Part shown: positions 1-11,593 of the stretch, in pieces | Layout of the letters: the number at the start of each line of letters is the position of its first letter | How positions within the stretch are numbered: position 1 is the stretch's first letter | Assembly (NCBI GenBank): GCA_025602905.1 | Contig: JAHLKI010000025.1 | Coordinates: forward strand, 248,001 to 312,000 | From: Phlyctochytrium arcticum | Lineage: Eukaryota > Chytridiomycota > Chytridiomycetes > Chytridiales > Chytridiaceae | Reading direction: 5' to 3' | Length of the DNA: 64,000 nucleotides | Translations under genes and position numbers: made by a program | The notes under the pieces: model-generated | The model's database searches: none | The model's input: the letters and a program-made list of their open reading frames with translations, nothing else | What the model was told of the DNA's origin: nothing

Positions 1-102
1 CAAAACCTTTCTTATAGAGTACGATGTTGCTATGACTACGAATGTGGGTCACGCCTATGGCTTAGAGTACGCCGAGTAATACTAGTTCACAACAAAAGTA
101 CA
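1..102. other. Edge segment without a recognisable gene
   Basis: This short stretch at the window edge contains no open frame that I can support and no clear repeat. It lies downstream of the HNH gene, which is on the minus strand, and may be its 3' flank. Confidence 0.3.
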
Positions 103-390
103 TTAATTTTTCAAAGCATCTTTATGTCGATTTTGCTTTTTTTGATTCTCAGAACATTCTAAAGGTTTTAAATTGACAATATTATCAAGTCCACCCTTAC
201 TCTTTGGAATTATATGATCAATTTCCCAATCCCATCCATAATCTCGCCAGGTCATTCCCTTTAGATCTGCTTTTTCGTTAAGAAGGGTTTGCATGTAACT
301 TACCAACTCTTCAAAAGTGCATCCTGTAACCCAAGACAAAGACGAGCGTAACTTTTCCCAATTAATTTCAAAGTCTACAGTACTTTCAAA
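103..390 (-). pseudogene. HNH endonuclease, 5' end lost or fused to the upstream helicase
   Basis: The frame encodes a compact HNH nuclease domain. The core motif WEIDHIIPKSKGG holds the first H of HNH, and a downstream N-L-K-P-L stretch with a basic tail completes the fold. Such nucleases cut DNA with a divalent metal and are common as stand-alone or fused genes in large DNA viruses and mobile elements. The frame is open upstream to about position 390 but has no ATG; TTG at 339 is the only start-like codon. It follows an SF1 helicase on the same strand with almost no gap, so it may have been the C-terminal part of that protein or a co-transcribed gene. The family call is firm; the start is not. 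Confidence 0.7.
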
Positions 391-1521
391 TCAGAGAACA
401 TAAGGAACCTGCTATGGGCGGCTCGTGAAACTGCTGTGTATAACATTTTAGTTGTCATTTTTTTCCTTTTCGTGAATGACAAACGGCTGATTGAATGTTT
501 GTCCTTGTGCTTCATGGACTGTTGTACAAAATCCCGACAAAAAATGTTTCTGAAAAGTCCCCCTTGGTACAGTACACCATTTTTTGTAATCTTTCTGATT
601 AATACACATTACCTCTTTATCGTCCCATCTGCTGACAGTCCATCGTGTTCCCTTGAGAATACCCTGCTTTCTCATTGCTTTTCGAGCAATCAATGGGGAG
701 CCCTTGATTAATACACAATCTTGAGTTTTTGGATCCTGTGCAATACGTGGACAATGAAACCGACGCTTTGAATTTTTTACTGCATAGGTAAGATCGTTTT
801 TCATATGTAGATCATTTACATGATGACACATTCGATGAGTAAAAGCAATGTTCAATTTAATATCCATCATCGTATCTGCATTAACTATTGTACAATCTAG
901 AGAGTCTCCCGAGAGAATTTTGTCACATATATCTTGCATTGCATTACTTGGGTCATTGACAAACCGGTGATTAATTGGTAGATGTACCAAATTTCCGTCT
1001 GCAATTGTCTTAACAAGACAAGATTCGAGATATTCCGAACTCAAAGTGTCTTCCCATGGTTCAACAGGGGGAAGTTGATGTCCATCACCAAAAAGGAGGA
1101 ACCGTGAGCCCATTTTTTTATAAGAGTATATAATATTCCAAAGATAAGAGGGTATTTGTGAAATCTCGTCGATTATTATTACATCCGACCGATTTCTCGT
1201 CTTTGTATGTGAAACTCCCCCAAACACAGATAATCCCTTATGAATTGTCTTTCCAGAAATATTATCTGCCGCTGCATTTGTGGGTGCAAGGATGGAAACA
1301 GATATTCCCTTTGATTTACAATGATTCCCAACCGCGTTTATTAGATGACTTTTTCCATGTCCAGCAGGAGCCTGGACACGACATGATTGTTCATTAAGTG
1401 TATCCAAAAGCATTGATGCACCATCATCGCCTTTCTGAGTCGGTAATGAGATTTCTCTTGTCCACTCGTCAGAAATCGGAGGTTCACATATATTACGAGG
1501 ATACTGAATTTTTTTGTCCAT
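375..1521 (-). pseudogene. SF1 (Pif1/RecD-like) DNA helicase, frameshifted near its C-terminus
   Basis: The protein has an ordered set of SF1 helicase motifs: Walker A APAGHGKS near residue 52, an early APTNAAA segment (Ia), Walker B VIIIDEIS, motif III GDGHQLPP, and motif V TVHEAQGQTF near the end. Motif VI (YTAVSRA) is missing from the main frame but lies just downstream in another frame. The switch falls on a run of seven T on the plus strand (458-464), and the shifted frame ends at 375. The helicase has the same frame as the polymerase upstream, with one TGA and seven further codons between them, so the two were probably one polyprotein. Its likely role is DNA unwinding during replication of the viral element. 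An assembly error in the homopolymer would also explain the shift. Confidence 0.8.
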
Positions 1522-1542
1522 AATTGGAATATTTTCTTCAAC

Positions 1543-4173
1543 TCAGTATTTATCAAGGTTCTCGGTGAGAACATCTTCTGTACGAACAACGATACAATCC
1601 GTTTTCACAGCAACAACTTTACCAATACCACCTACAACATTTTGGATCATATCATATAACAGGCAATTTGCATTATCTATAATTTGTTTTCTGATAGGCT
1701 GATGTGTTTCGAATATCTCCTGTCTTTCCATACTATTTACTCCGAAAAGATCAAAACCATGGTGGTCTTTGTGATATTTTTGGACAATGCTCACTTGCTT
1801 TTGATCGTGAGTAAAACTTGTATAATAGATCGCGGCTTCATCTCGATTGGGTGTAAAAACAGTTGAACAATGCTTTTGAAGCATTTTTTAACTAAATAAG
1901 CCGATCATCGAATTTATTGGCAATTTAGAATCATTATAGCCTAGCCGGTTTGCCACATCATCAATATATGATTTGAAATAATCGTGTGGAATGTACTTAC
2001 TAGAAATAATCATCCGAGTTATCTCATGAGGAATATTCTCTTTAATTAATTTGTTAACAATAACGTTCGAATACCAACCATCTCCCTCACATGGGATGAC
2101 GTTATCTGTTTTTATAAAGTACCAACCTGCTTTTTTCCCATTTTTACTTATCACATGGTCATATTCTTCTATATTGTCGTACAGGGAAAACACTGGGTAT
2201 GATAAAGGCATTTCATAACAGGACGTTCGATAACATCTTGGTATATCAACTGCTGTCATGTCAGATACGTTGAAGCTATCCTGTAAATTACCATAGAATA
2301 TCGAAGGTTTTCCGCTTCCATTTTGGTCTAATATACGCCGAAGTTCTTTGCCAAGAAAGGACTTCTCTATATTCGGATAATGTAGGTTGAAATGCTCAGA
2401 GGATATCCGAGTTAAAGACTGGTCTTTCAAGAAAATCTCTAACTTCTCTGCAATTTCCTTTCTTTTCTCAAATTGCTGATCCAGTCTAATCTCATTTCCG
2501 GAGGGTAGTAATATTTTTTCAATGTTTGTTGCCAATGATCTCGTGGTTGACCTACAGGAAACTTTGGGAATTATATTAGTTTTCTTAATATATTCTAGGA
2601 AGATTGCCTCGACAATGTGATATTCATGTGCATCTTTAAGGATGTAAATATACTTATCCGCGATGCATTCATCTTCATAACAGATGATGTCGTCTACAAT
2701 GTCCTCAACAACGTTATCATTAGTTTCTATTTTAATGTAAAAGACCTCGTCATCCTTATTTGTCTGTTTTTCTTTTTTCTTCGTCATCTCTATTAAAGAA
2801 GTGTCAATATTTGCAGCGGTCTTGACACGTTCGTGGAGAGATTTCTGTAAAGAAGTATCATGTATTTCGGACAGATGGTTATTATAAAGCCAGCCATGTG
2901 ATGGTAGTAACGACCATTTAAAATGCCAATTTTTGTTTTGTTTTTCTTGTGCATAAACTGTTTCTTGCGATACAGAACATCTATCAATGAAATTCTTCAA
3001 TAGGTCAATGATGTAGTATGACGCGCCATATCCGAGTTTCAATAATTCATGACTTAAGGACTCTATGTTTCTAACCGTTGCTCCGTCATTCAAGGAGTGT
3101 AAATCCATTGCTTTCATCAACCAACTATCGTCCATGATTTCACGAACACCCTTTCTTTTTGCACGAGTGCTACCATACCCCCAACAGTTTCTTATCGTTT
3201 TGATGACACACTGTCCCTCTGAGACTCCATTGGGTCGAATACACATGTTCTCACCTTGGTTTTCATCAAAAAGTAACATATTCTCGAACTTGACATCCGT
3301 CTCAATATTTACACAGGATAGAACGTATGTTTCAAGGACAATGAAATCGTTTATATATGCATCGCCATCCATCATGGCTACACCATTCTCTTTTTCATAG
3401 TCTTGAATCAGTTGTTCTGTCCTCTTCTCATCAAGTTCTCCTCGTACATTTGTAAAAACGTGATTAACATCACGAGATAATGCTTCACGGAAGTGTGGTT
3501 TATTTGTTGTTGTTTTGCCATCATGAGAAGATTCAGAATAACGATTTTCAAACTCATCCTGTTTCTTTTTGATATCGGACATCCATTTCTCCCCTTTTGC
3601 ATTACGTGCAGCCGCAATTTGGGAAAAACGCGTATCTCGGGACTTGGCATAACGATCGCCTTCAGTGTATTTTCGATCTCGATAATACGGTCGATCATTA
3701 AATTCGCACCAATAAAGCAAATGTACCCATTCAATCGCATATGAGTTTGGGGGCTGTTTGTTCTGTTTCCTAGTAGCAGCAGCCTTTCTAGCACTGGCTT
3801 GTCTCCTTAATTTCTGTTGTTCTGCTTTTTCCTGTAAGCGCCTTCGTTGTTGTTCCAGTGCTGCTTGTTGTGCAATTTCTTCCCGGTCACGAGAAGCACG
3901 TACTGTTGCAGCGGCTTTTCGAGAAATCTCTTTTCGGCGTTCTGATCCAAGTTTTTCAACTCTTGAACGCGCTATAGCAATATTTTTTTCTTTCTTATCT
4001 GCAAGGAAAACAGGCAATCTTTCAATAAATATGTCTTCTAGTGCTTCCCTTTGATTCCTTGTCCAGTTCCGTCTCGTAAAGTCTCCATCAACAATCTTTC
4101 TCATCATCTTTTCAAATGGTTTGCTACCGATACGGACATTTTTCTTGTTTAATGGATTAAAAATCAGTGTCAT
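1543..4173 (-). pseudogene. PolB-like DNA polymerase, interrupted by one in-frame TAA
   Basis: The first part (ATG at 4173) has a basic, coiled-coil-like N-terminus rich in R, E, Q and A (about residues 70-140), a long middle section, and then polymerase palm-like motifs: VDIPRCYRTS (motif A position, near 2240) and LPINSMIG (motif B position, near 1910). A TAA at 1888-1890 stops it. The same frame runs on to VKTDCIVV, which fits motif C with its TD pair, near 1600. All three motifs are thus in one frame and in the correct order. The motifs are divergent, so the family assignment rests on order and spacing. A TGA at 1543-1545 separates it from the in-frame SF1 helicase. It would replicate the viral element. 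I do not see a clear exonuclease domain. Confidence 0.65.
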
Positions 4174-4286
4174 TGTTTAGTTTCTAAAAGTCTTATTGTA
4201 TAATTAGAAAATATAAACGTCACGTCATTAAACGAGTTTTTCGCATAGGGAAAAACATGTTGAATAGATAAATTACTTCTCTTGAA

Positions 4287-4601
4287 TTACAAATTTACAG
4301 TGACATCCTCGTCAGCAACTGCTAGACGTCGCGGAATAGGTCGACTGGTTTTAACATAATGTCTTTTTGGTACTTTTTGAATTTTGGGCTCGGAAATCTT
4401 CTCAAGTCGGTAATGGGCCGAAATGGGGGATTTATTTGTACCCTTAAATGCTTGACATATATAAGAATGGCTTCTATTGAGCAAATCTGCTATTTCCTGT
4501 AATTTAGCAAATGTTCCTACCATCTTTTGCGTACCGTCAGATTGCTTTTCATATAAATTATATTTGGGTCTCGTTGAAATTAGACCGGCTGTACGTCCCA
4601 T
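4287..4601 (-). CDS. Small basic protein with HTH-like segment
   Basis: This intact 104-residue frame starts at an ATG (4601) and lies 113 bp from the start of the polymerase gene, on the same strand. The segment KLQEIADLLNRSHSYICQAF (about residues 33-52) has the pattern of a helix-turn-helix. The C-terminal third is rich in K, R and P. A similar but shorter layout is seen in the small gene at 58748, where LALKLGVSHPTIHKML matches the same pattern, so the two may be related regulators of the viral element. The function is inferred from pattern only. Helitron 1 lies directly upstream and has probably separated the gene from its original promoter region. Confidence 0.45.
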   Translation of the reverse strand: MGRTAGLISTRPKYNLYEKQSDGTQKMVGTFAKLQEIADLLNRSHSYICQAFKGTNKSPISAHYRLEKISEPKIQKVPKRHYVKTSRPIPRRLAVADEDVTVNL

Positions 4602-4633
4602 TTATTATATGATATCTTTTACAAGTTTGACCC

Positions 4634-4649
4634 CAGCGCTTCCGCGCTG
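4634..4649 (-). repeat. Hairpin, candidate 3' end of Helitron 1
   Basis: CAGCGC TTCC GCGCTG forms a perfect 6-bp stem with a 4-nt loop. It lies about 150 bp downstream of the Helitron 1 stop codon (transcription on the minus strand). Helitrons carry a short GC-rich hairpin just inside their 3' end, so position and shape fit. A canonical CTRR terminus after it is absent on the minus strand (CTTG lies about ten bases beyond), so this is a candidate only. Confidence 0.35.
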
Positions 4650-4799
4650 TTGTCAAAGACACAGAAAACACAAAAGAAGGAGACAGGACAAACGGAGACA
4701 GGAGAGAAAAAACATGTAGAAATGAACAGAAGAACAGAGGTACTAATAAGCTAGAATATGTGGTCTAACAGTAAGTTGAGTTTTCTATAAGTTGATAAA

Positions 4800-7700
4800 T
4801 TAGGTTAAGTTGTCAAGAAGTTCAGTAAAGACAACATTATGTGTAAATGGAGGAGCGTCCTTCTCGAATAAGAGTAGGATATCAGACGAGGCCCTTACGC
4901 GGGACAAAGCCGTATAGAGCTGACCGTGTGCAAAAACAGAAGTGCGAAGATCTACAACAATCCGGTTCAGCGTCAGTCCTTGGCAACTGTTGAATGTTGA
5001 AGCATATCCCAGGCGTAAAGGGAATTGTTTCCGCTTGATGGAGTAGGTGGAGCTTGTCGGTTTGAAAATGAAAACAAATCTGGGGATAGAGTATGTGGAT
5101 GCCCGGTGATTGGGATTTGGATTGGGAAGGGAAACGGTGACAGTGTGGGGGAACATGGCAAGAATCTTGACTCTAGCATTTTTGACCAAGCCGAGCTCAA
5201 CAGAAATGTTACGCATCAAAGTAGCTACCATTCCCACTTTGAAAGACAAGCAGTGACTCGGAACACCAGGAAAACGGAGTGCGGAAATGTAATCCGGATT
5301 ACAGATGGGATGATCATCAGCCAGGTGTTCATTTTCAACGACATCATTGAAAGAATAGTAGTGTTTGGGCTCCCCGGGGAAGGCATCAAAAAGCAAATCG
5401 TTAAATTCGTCGACGTGGATGTTAAGGCAAGAAAGAAAGGAGCATTGGGAGGGAGCGGCGGAGGTGGAATCGTCGGGTGAAAGGGATGGGAAAAGGAACT
5501 GTTTACATTCCTCTATATCATCAGTGTGGGCCAAGAAGGACAGGTCCAGATTTTCGGAAAGAGAAACGCTGACATGGTCCAAAAAACGATCGAATCGTTC
5601 GTCATTTGCGGCGCAAAAGGTTTGTCGAAGGTGGGAGATTTGGAAAAGGGGCCACAAATGGGAGTTCCGCACACTCAATGCAACGACCTGGGCCCTGCCG
5701 GCATTAGGTACAACAGGAGCAACCTGACGCCAAGCGCCAACCCCAGTGAATGCGCAGCCTCCAAACGGCAAATCCAAGCCCTTGAGTGATCTCATGAGGT
5801 TATCGGCGCACTCGACAACGGGTCCCGAACCCATGGGAAGTTCATCCCAAATAATGAGCGTTGCGGCCTTCAACAGAGCTGCCCGGTTCGTCCCCAGCCC
5901 CACCGAGGAACACAAATTCCCACCAGAGTCGGCCTTGATGGGAATCTTGAACAAAGAATGAGCGGTGCGACCCCGTTCGTAGTTCGAAGCGGCCATGGCC
6001 GTGGTAGCAACGATTAGAACAATGTGCCCAGCAGCCCGCAGATGGTTGGCGATAAGATTAAGTAGGTATGTCTTCCCGGTTCCAGCTTTGCCTTGCAGGA
6101 AATGAAGATTATTTGCGGAGCTGTCGTTCACTCCAGTGACTATCCGATCAAAAAAATCGCGCTGCTCGCCATTCAAAGTTGGAAGGGCGAGGGAAACCTC
6201 ACGCAGGAGGTCAGGCTGACGTCCCTCAAAAGCGTCTCGCTCGTTTTCCAAGTCACGAGAAACAATATTGGGTAGTGGTAGGCCGAAGTCAGCGCATGTT
6301 TGGGAGCTTGCAGCGAAGTGCTTGTTAATGTCCAGGAGAGCGAGATTGTAGCATTTTCGAACATTTCGGTGATGCAAGTCCAGATAGTCAGCCGCCAAAT
6401 CATCCTTGAAACGCATCCAGAGTGATGGAGCAGGAGCACCGTTCAAAACCAACTGTCCGTAAAGGAAGCGCAGCTGAGAAGGCAAGCGCAAATCGGCAAT
6501 GGCATCCTCCATGGCCACTGTGGGTTCCGAGTCGTTGCTAAAAAGATTCAGGGCGTAGGCGGCCTCTTGGAAGGTAGGATAAATGACATTGGCAACTGTG
6601 CGAAGGTTCTCATACGAACGGCCGGGCATAACTTGTAGAATGGAACGAAGATAGAAAAGTTCCCCCAATTTGGCACCAATGGTCTGAATCCTGCACACAT
6701 GAGGAGATTGAGATGTACGGGTAGAGATGACCCATCGAGAGCCAGGGTGTGGGGACTCTAGATACTGGTTGTTGGAAAGCGCTTCTCCAGACCAAGGCTT
6801 GTGGGTAAACCTCTCGTAATAATCCAGATAGGTGATGTTGTCGAAAAGGTCCTCTGGTGGGCGGAATAGTAGGTAGCGAGTCAGGGAGGAAAAGGTGGAA
6901 GACTCTTTGTTAGAGCCGTACGTATAGAATTTCGCACCCGCCAAATGACAGACTAAAGTTTCAACTGCCGGAATTTTTCGAGAAACAGAAAACTGAAAAA
7001 TCCGCCAAGCGCACTCAGGGGCGGAAAGGTAATGGCCATTGAGGTAATCGTCAATTTCATCAGTGGGCCTTGCGCAGTCGGATGAAATGTTGTACTTGAC
7101 TCTGTCCGGGCCTTTGTATAAATATTTGTACAGGTACATAAACACGTGCACTGTGGAGGCAATCTCGACATTGACGTGGCAGTCCAATTCCAACAGAAGC
7201 AGCGGTGAGTGGGGAACGACGCAAGCGTCCGCGACAGACCGGCGACGGTACTGAACGTACCCTCGATCGTCGACCCAGGTAACCGGATTAACAGGTTTCG
7301 GATACCCGTAGATGCAGTTACCATCCCTGAGGCATCTCGAAGAATGGGAGGAACTGTGGATCATGAACTGTTTGACCTTCGCCGCGAGTAGGACACAGGC
7401 AGGGTCGGTACCTGTGGGAAGCTCAGCTGAGATGACGGAGTTGATGGAGGAGGGAGGTAGTTCGGGGTTGCACTTTAAGATGATGTGTGCGTGGGGAAGA
7501 CCCCGCTTTTGGAACTCGACGACCCAGACGATGTAGACGACTTGGCCAAAGACAGTCCGCAGAAGAGAGATGCATCTGGAAAGTCTTGATTTGAAAACAC
7601 GTACCACCAATGCAGGCTGGTCGAACGCTGTTTGGCCGGGGAGCAACTTCGAAGTAATCTCCGGCCATTTGGGGTTCGCGGTCATTGTCACAAAGAAGGA

Positions 7701-9089
7701 GGGAGGGCCGAATTTTCGAGCCAGAGTTAAAGCGCAGGCCACCTGGTCACTGCACCATTTCTGAGAGCCGTGAAAGGATTGGGGAAGGAAGAGATGTGTT
7801 TGTTCCTGGGGTCCACCATCTACATCATCGTTCATAGAATGGCGATTGTTGAAGATGAAATTGAGTTTTTGGTCCTCAGTCCTGGAGAACATGTCCACCA
7901 GGTATTCGCCGGCCAGACGGCCCAACAGAGAAAAGCGCGGTTCTTGCAATAGTCTGATGCGATACCAAATAATCTGAGAAAACCCAAAGGAATTGTCCAT
8001 TGTCCAGCCAGGGGTGCCATGGGGGAAGAGAATCGGGTACTGCAATGGTTCGTAATGAGAGCTCAAAATTGGCACGAATGTGGGAGTGGCATCAGAGCGC
8101 ATCCATACTACAATGTTGCGATCCACCAGAGTAGCCGAGTCGGGAGTGCCAATGACAGCCGCGATTTCAGAGTTGTGAGTGTCTTCATTTAAATGAATTG
8201 AGTAATCCAGACGGAGTTGCTGGACGTTGCCCGCAACATGAACGGCACGCGAAAATTGGGACACGTATGGATTGACATCGTCCAGAAGGTTTTCAAAGAC
8301 CGCCACAATGTTTGAAGGCACATTGTAGTTGCTGGCGACAGAGTAGCGCTCTTCCGCATCATACAGAAACCAATGCATTGAATGCCCCGGAGAAGCGAGC
8401 GGTAGCATGCGGTGGTAAACCCTCCCAGATATGCACACTGAAGAAGGCTCCGGAAATTTGCGAATTTGCCCGTAACACCGATTGCCGTGAAGGAAAAGAG
8501 GTTATTAAGGCGGCGGGACATTTGTGAGACGTTGGCGGTAGTCAGTACGTTGGCGATAGGTGGAGGATAGGGAGGGAGACGTGGAAGAGTCCACCGACCA
8601 GCGTTGCAACAGAAAGCTTTCCGTTCCGAGGACAGCAGGAAGACCCGCAGAATGAGCAGGGCAACACATTCCAGACAGCGTTGTGGCGCGAAGGTAAATG
8701 AAGTACACAATGTGCGGACCACCATTGGGGAATGCGAGCTGGAGAATGACATTGGACCTGGATGAAGTATACTTAAAATCTGGAGGTGTGCAGTGAAGAA
8801 GATGAGTAATATTTACCTGCGCAGTAGATGTGTGGGAAGGCGCATGGATCCCGGAAGAGGAAAGCGAATGAGGAGAATGGGCGGCAAAGGCCGAAGGAGG
8901 CGAAACAGAGGTTTGCAAGGAAGATGTAGACTGTAACAGAGTCAGTGATGCGCTGCAGACCGTGGGGAGGAAACAAATACATACGGACTGAAGGACAGAT
9001 GAAATCATGCGTTGTTTCTTCAAACGGCGTGTTTCGGAAGCCCTACGATGGATTTCACGGCGCTTGGCAAGGTAAGTTTGGGCGTCCAT
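4800..9089 (-). pseudogene. Helitron 1 Rep-helicase (HUH nuclease + Pif1 helicase)
   Basis: A frame of about 1,200 residues carries the Helitron N-domain, the HUH motif GLPHAHIIL (near 7490), the Rep tyrosine region YKYLYKGPDR (near 7120) and a C-terminal Pif1-type helicase with Walker A GKAGTGKTY (near 6080), the Walker B-like LIIWDE and a final motif YTALSR. The element protein nicks and unwinds single strands for rolling-circle transposition. The N-terminal zinc region (C-x2-C, then CC-x2-G with LP following) lies upstream in another frame at about 8480-8680. The joint near 8450-8470 needs a frameshift or intron. The likely first exon starts at ATG 9089 with a basic K/R-rich stretch, and GT..AG pairs between 8990 and 8760 suggest one or two introns. 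The helicase half is uninterrupted. Confidence 0.88.
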
Positions 9090-9204
9090 GGTGGGGGGAG
9101 GAGGGGGGGGAAGGGGGGGCTACAGATGGATGCGGGGGAAGAAGAAGGGAGTGGCCATTTTATTGGGTTCAGGGAACAGAGAGGCCGTAACTGGACAGTT
9201 AAGC

Positions 9205-10290
9205 ATGAAAGAAAAAATAACAGAATGAACCGCAGCGCAGATAGGTACATCGGAAAGTACACAGCCACCCATTCAAAATGAACATGGACGTGACAGTGAA
9301 ACGCTCATAAAATTTACATGGAAACAACAGCGAAACGCCCATCAAATTTATGAGACATGAAAGAAATGGCGTTGAGAAAAATGCAATATAAAGAAACAAA
9401 CGCGAACGCCAAGTGGGTCAATGTGTTAAGTCTTCCAAAGAATGAGGAGGAAGATAGAATTGAAGAAGGTAATCAGATACCGGCAAACACGCGTCGCACG
9501 GTTAGTGGAAAAATTGACAGAAACATCCCCCAAGTGGTAGAGAAAGATATTACAAACAGAGTGGACAGAAGCATTCAGAAAGCAGATTTGGGTAATAAGA
9601 TAAAAAGCAAGGAAGAAGGAAATGAGAGGAGAGGAGCGAGATAGATAATTAGGACGAATGGAAACACAACAGATGGTATGAAGGTCAAGGGAATTGGACG
9701 ACAACCATATTGAAGTTTGAAAAGGAGTAAAGAGCAGAGATAAGATCGGCAATGTATAGACGTAGTGTGTTTATGAGAATGAAATAGTTTCGGGAAAAAT
9801 GCAATAGAAAGTAACATGAAAGAATGAAACGCAGCGGAGATAGGATCATCGGAAAGTAAAGAGCCACAAAACCAAAGTGAATAAGGAGAGAACGCCTAAA
9901 AGAGCCACACATTCAACGTGAATATGGAGCAAACGCCCATCAAATCAAGGGGCGTGAAGGAAATGGTGTTGGGAAAAATGCAGTAGAAAGAAACATAACA
10001 GAATGAACCGCGGCGGAGATACTGTAGGTTCATCTAAAGTAAAGAGCCACACATTCAAATCAAATCAATGGGCGTGAAGTAGTGGGGAAAAATGCAATAG
10101 AAGGAATGGAACCCGAACGCCAAGTGGGTCAATGTCATCAAAAGAATGAGGAGGAAGATAGAAATGAAGAAGGTAATCAGATACCGGCTCACACGCGTGA
10201 AGGCGTTGCAGATTTGGTGGGAAATTGACCGAAACAGCCCCCAAGTGGTAAAGAAAGAAACAACAAACAGAGTCATGAAGAAATGAAGGG
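9205..10290. repeat. Imperfect purine-rich repeats between the two Helitron 1 genes
   Basis: Related blocks recur several times. One is seen near 9210, 9810 and 9990 (an element like ACAGAATGAACCGC followed by GGAGATAGG and CGGAAAGTA). Another contains AACGCCCATCAAAT near 9330 and 9930. A longer block with CGCCAAGTGGGTCAATGT occurs near 9405 and 10115 and extends for about 200 bp in both places. The repeats fill the gap between two divergent start codons, so they could carry promoter elements. No coding frame here looks real. Confidence 0.6.
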
Positions 10291-10306
10291 GAGGGACGGA
10301 AAAAGG

Positions 10307-10314
10307 TATAAAAA
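10307..10314 (+). promoter_or_regulatory. TATA box of the Helitron 1 companion gene
   Basis: TATAAAAA lies about 100 bp before the ATG at 10413. The homologous gene of Helitron 2 has the same kind of element about 150 bp before its own ATG, which supports both. Confidence 0.55.
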
Positions 10315-10412
10315 GAAGGCACTGTCGGGCGGCCCTCCTAGCGAAACATCTTCAACAAAAGACAGTAACAACAATCACCGCAAAGCACCACTTGAAGCAC
10401 ACACAACTCGGA

Positions 10413-11269
10413 ATGTACAGCATCACTAGCACATGTTTTGTCACGGACATCATCAAGATCGACCGACTCTCATACGACATTAGTGTCATCATCCCCATCG
10501 GAAACGTGGAAACCGCCGAAGTCGTTGTCAATGTATTCGCATGGCGCCAGCTCCAGAAACCTATCATCGGGGACAACTACTATCTGATAGCCAGCGCGGC
10601 ATATGAGCCCAACACCTTCAAAGCAAGCGCGTTTAGTGGCAGCAAGATTTGTATGGATGACTACGACAGCGGCATATTAGATGTCGTGGCAGCAACCTTC
10701 AACCTCACAGGGAAAGTGTCCGGAGTACAGGGGACACAGTTGTTGTCCAGTACAACGTATGGCATGACGTGGATTGGCGGGAGATAGAGCGGCGCTGCAC
10801 CATCAGCATGTCGGGAAAGTACCGGGAAAAAAGGAAGAACAAAGTGAAGGCAGGGCTGATCGTGAACGTGATTGGAACATTGGGGGACGGAGGGGTGTTG
10901 AAATCGGAGCTGTTCTGGATCCCCACTGGGCAGTCAGATGTGGACCGGCTGATCGTGGCACTGGCGACACCAACCTCGACGGCGGGAGAAGCGGTGGCAT
11001 CTTACTTTGGAAAAAGGCTCAGTCCCAAAAGATTGAGGACGGAAGAGGAGGCCAACACGGGCATGGTGCAGGTGGAGGACAACATGTTCGCGACAGCAAC
11101 CAGCAGCCAAGCCGGCCCCAGTGCTGTCGGCGAGGACTTGGAGGAACCGGTGACACCACCTCGAAGGAAATGCGGCCGCCCTACGGGATCGAAGAACCGG
11201 CCGAAGGGAACCGGGAAAGGCAAAGGGAAAGCCGTAGCGGAGACAGATGACGCAGACAGTGATATGTAA
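10413..11269 (+). pseudogene. Predicted OB-fold-like / AT-hook protein, Helitron 1 companion
   Basis: The product starts with MYSITSTC and a beta-rich region, continues with a segment ending KAGLIVNVIG that looks like an OB-fold strand pattern, and ends in a K/R/G/P-rich tail with an AT-hook-like CGRPTGSKNRP. The ATG at 10413 was chosen because the homolog in Helitron 2 begins at the matching residue (MLMITSAI). The frame is broken once, at a run of four G (10730-10733): before it the frame ends at 10787, after it the second frame runs to 11269. The gene is divergent from the Rep-helicase gene. Replication protein A-like genes are known in some Helitrons, so a single-strand DNA-binding helper role is a reasonable inference, but I could not run a fold search. 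Confidence 0.55.
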
Positions 11270-11593
11270 ATAGTTCTGAAATATTTGAAATACATGTTCA
11301 TAAGAATGAGATAGTTACAATTTCGTAGCGAAGCTTTTACAAAGTCGATACAGGTCCGTGTATACAGGGAAAGAGCAGCGGGGATGGGAATGACAGGAGC
11401 AAAGGTGCAGCTTAAGGAGCTGTGTAAGGTGAAATGCAGTGTCGAAACGGGCCAAGTCCGATGCAGATGAAGCAAGAGGGGAAGGAAAAAGCAGAACTGA
11501 GGACACGGAATACGGGGTGAAGGTAGGGTTCCCAGTCACGGGGGTTGATTCTGAAACATTTTGAAGTTTAAATCTGGTTTTCTGCAATAAAAG
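11270..11593. other. Gap between Helitron 1 and the fibre gene
   Basis: No gene is supported here. The first about 270 bp resemble Helitron DNA in composition. From about 11545 the sequence turns AT-rich, ending in a TTTTCTGCAATAAAAG stretch just before the fibre ATG, which may be the viral promoter. The 5' end of Helitron 1 should lie in this segment. Confidence 0.4.

Larger units (their letters stand above)
4616..11545 (-). mobile_element. Helitron 1 (two divergent genes), approximate limits
   Basis: This block is clearly more GC-rich than its viral flanks and contains a Rep-helicase gene on the minus strand and a smaller gene on the plus strand, separated by 1.3 kb of repeats. It lies between the start of the HTH-like gene and the start of the fibre gene, so it seems to have entered a divergent viral promoter region. 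A 6-bp-stem hairpin at 4634-4649 lies where the 3' end of a Helitron on this strand would be expected. Neither end shows the canonical TC...CTRR pattern clearly, so both limits are estimates based on base composition. Confidence 0.5.

Noticed and set aside
5025..5480. Long plus-strand frame opposite Helitron 1
   Set aside because: It is a shadow of the well-supported helicase frame on the other strand and has no motif.
4616..11342. CTTTTACAA direct repeats (4616 and 11334) as target duplication of Helitron 1
   Set aside because: The right copy lies about 210 bp inside sequence that still looks like Helitron DNA, so a chance match is more likely.
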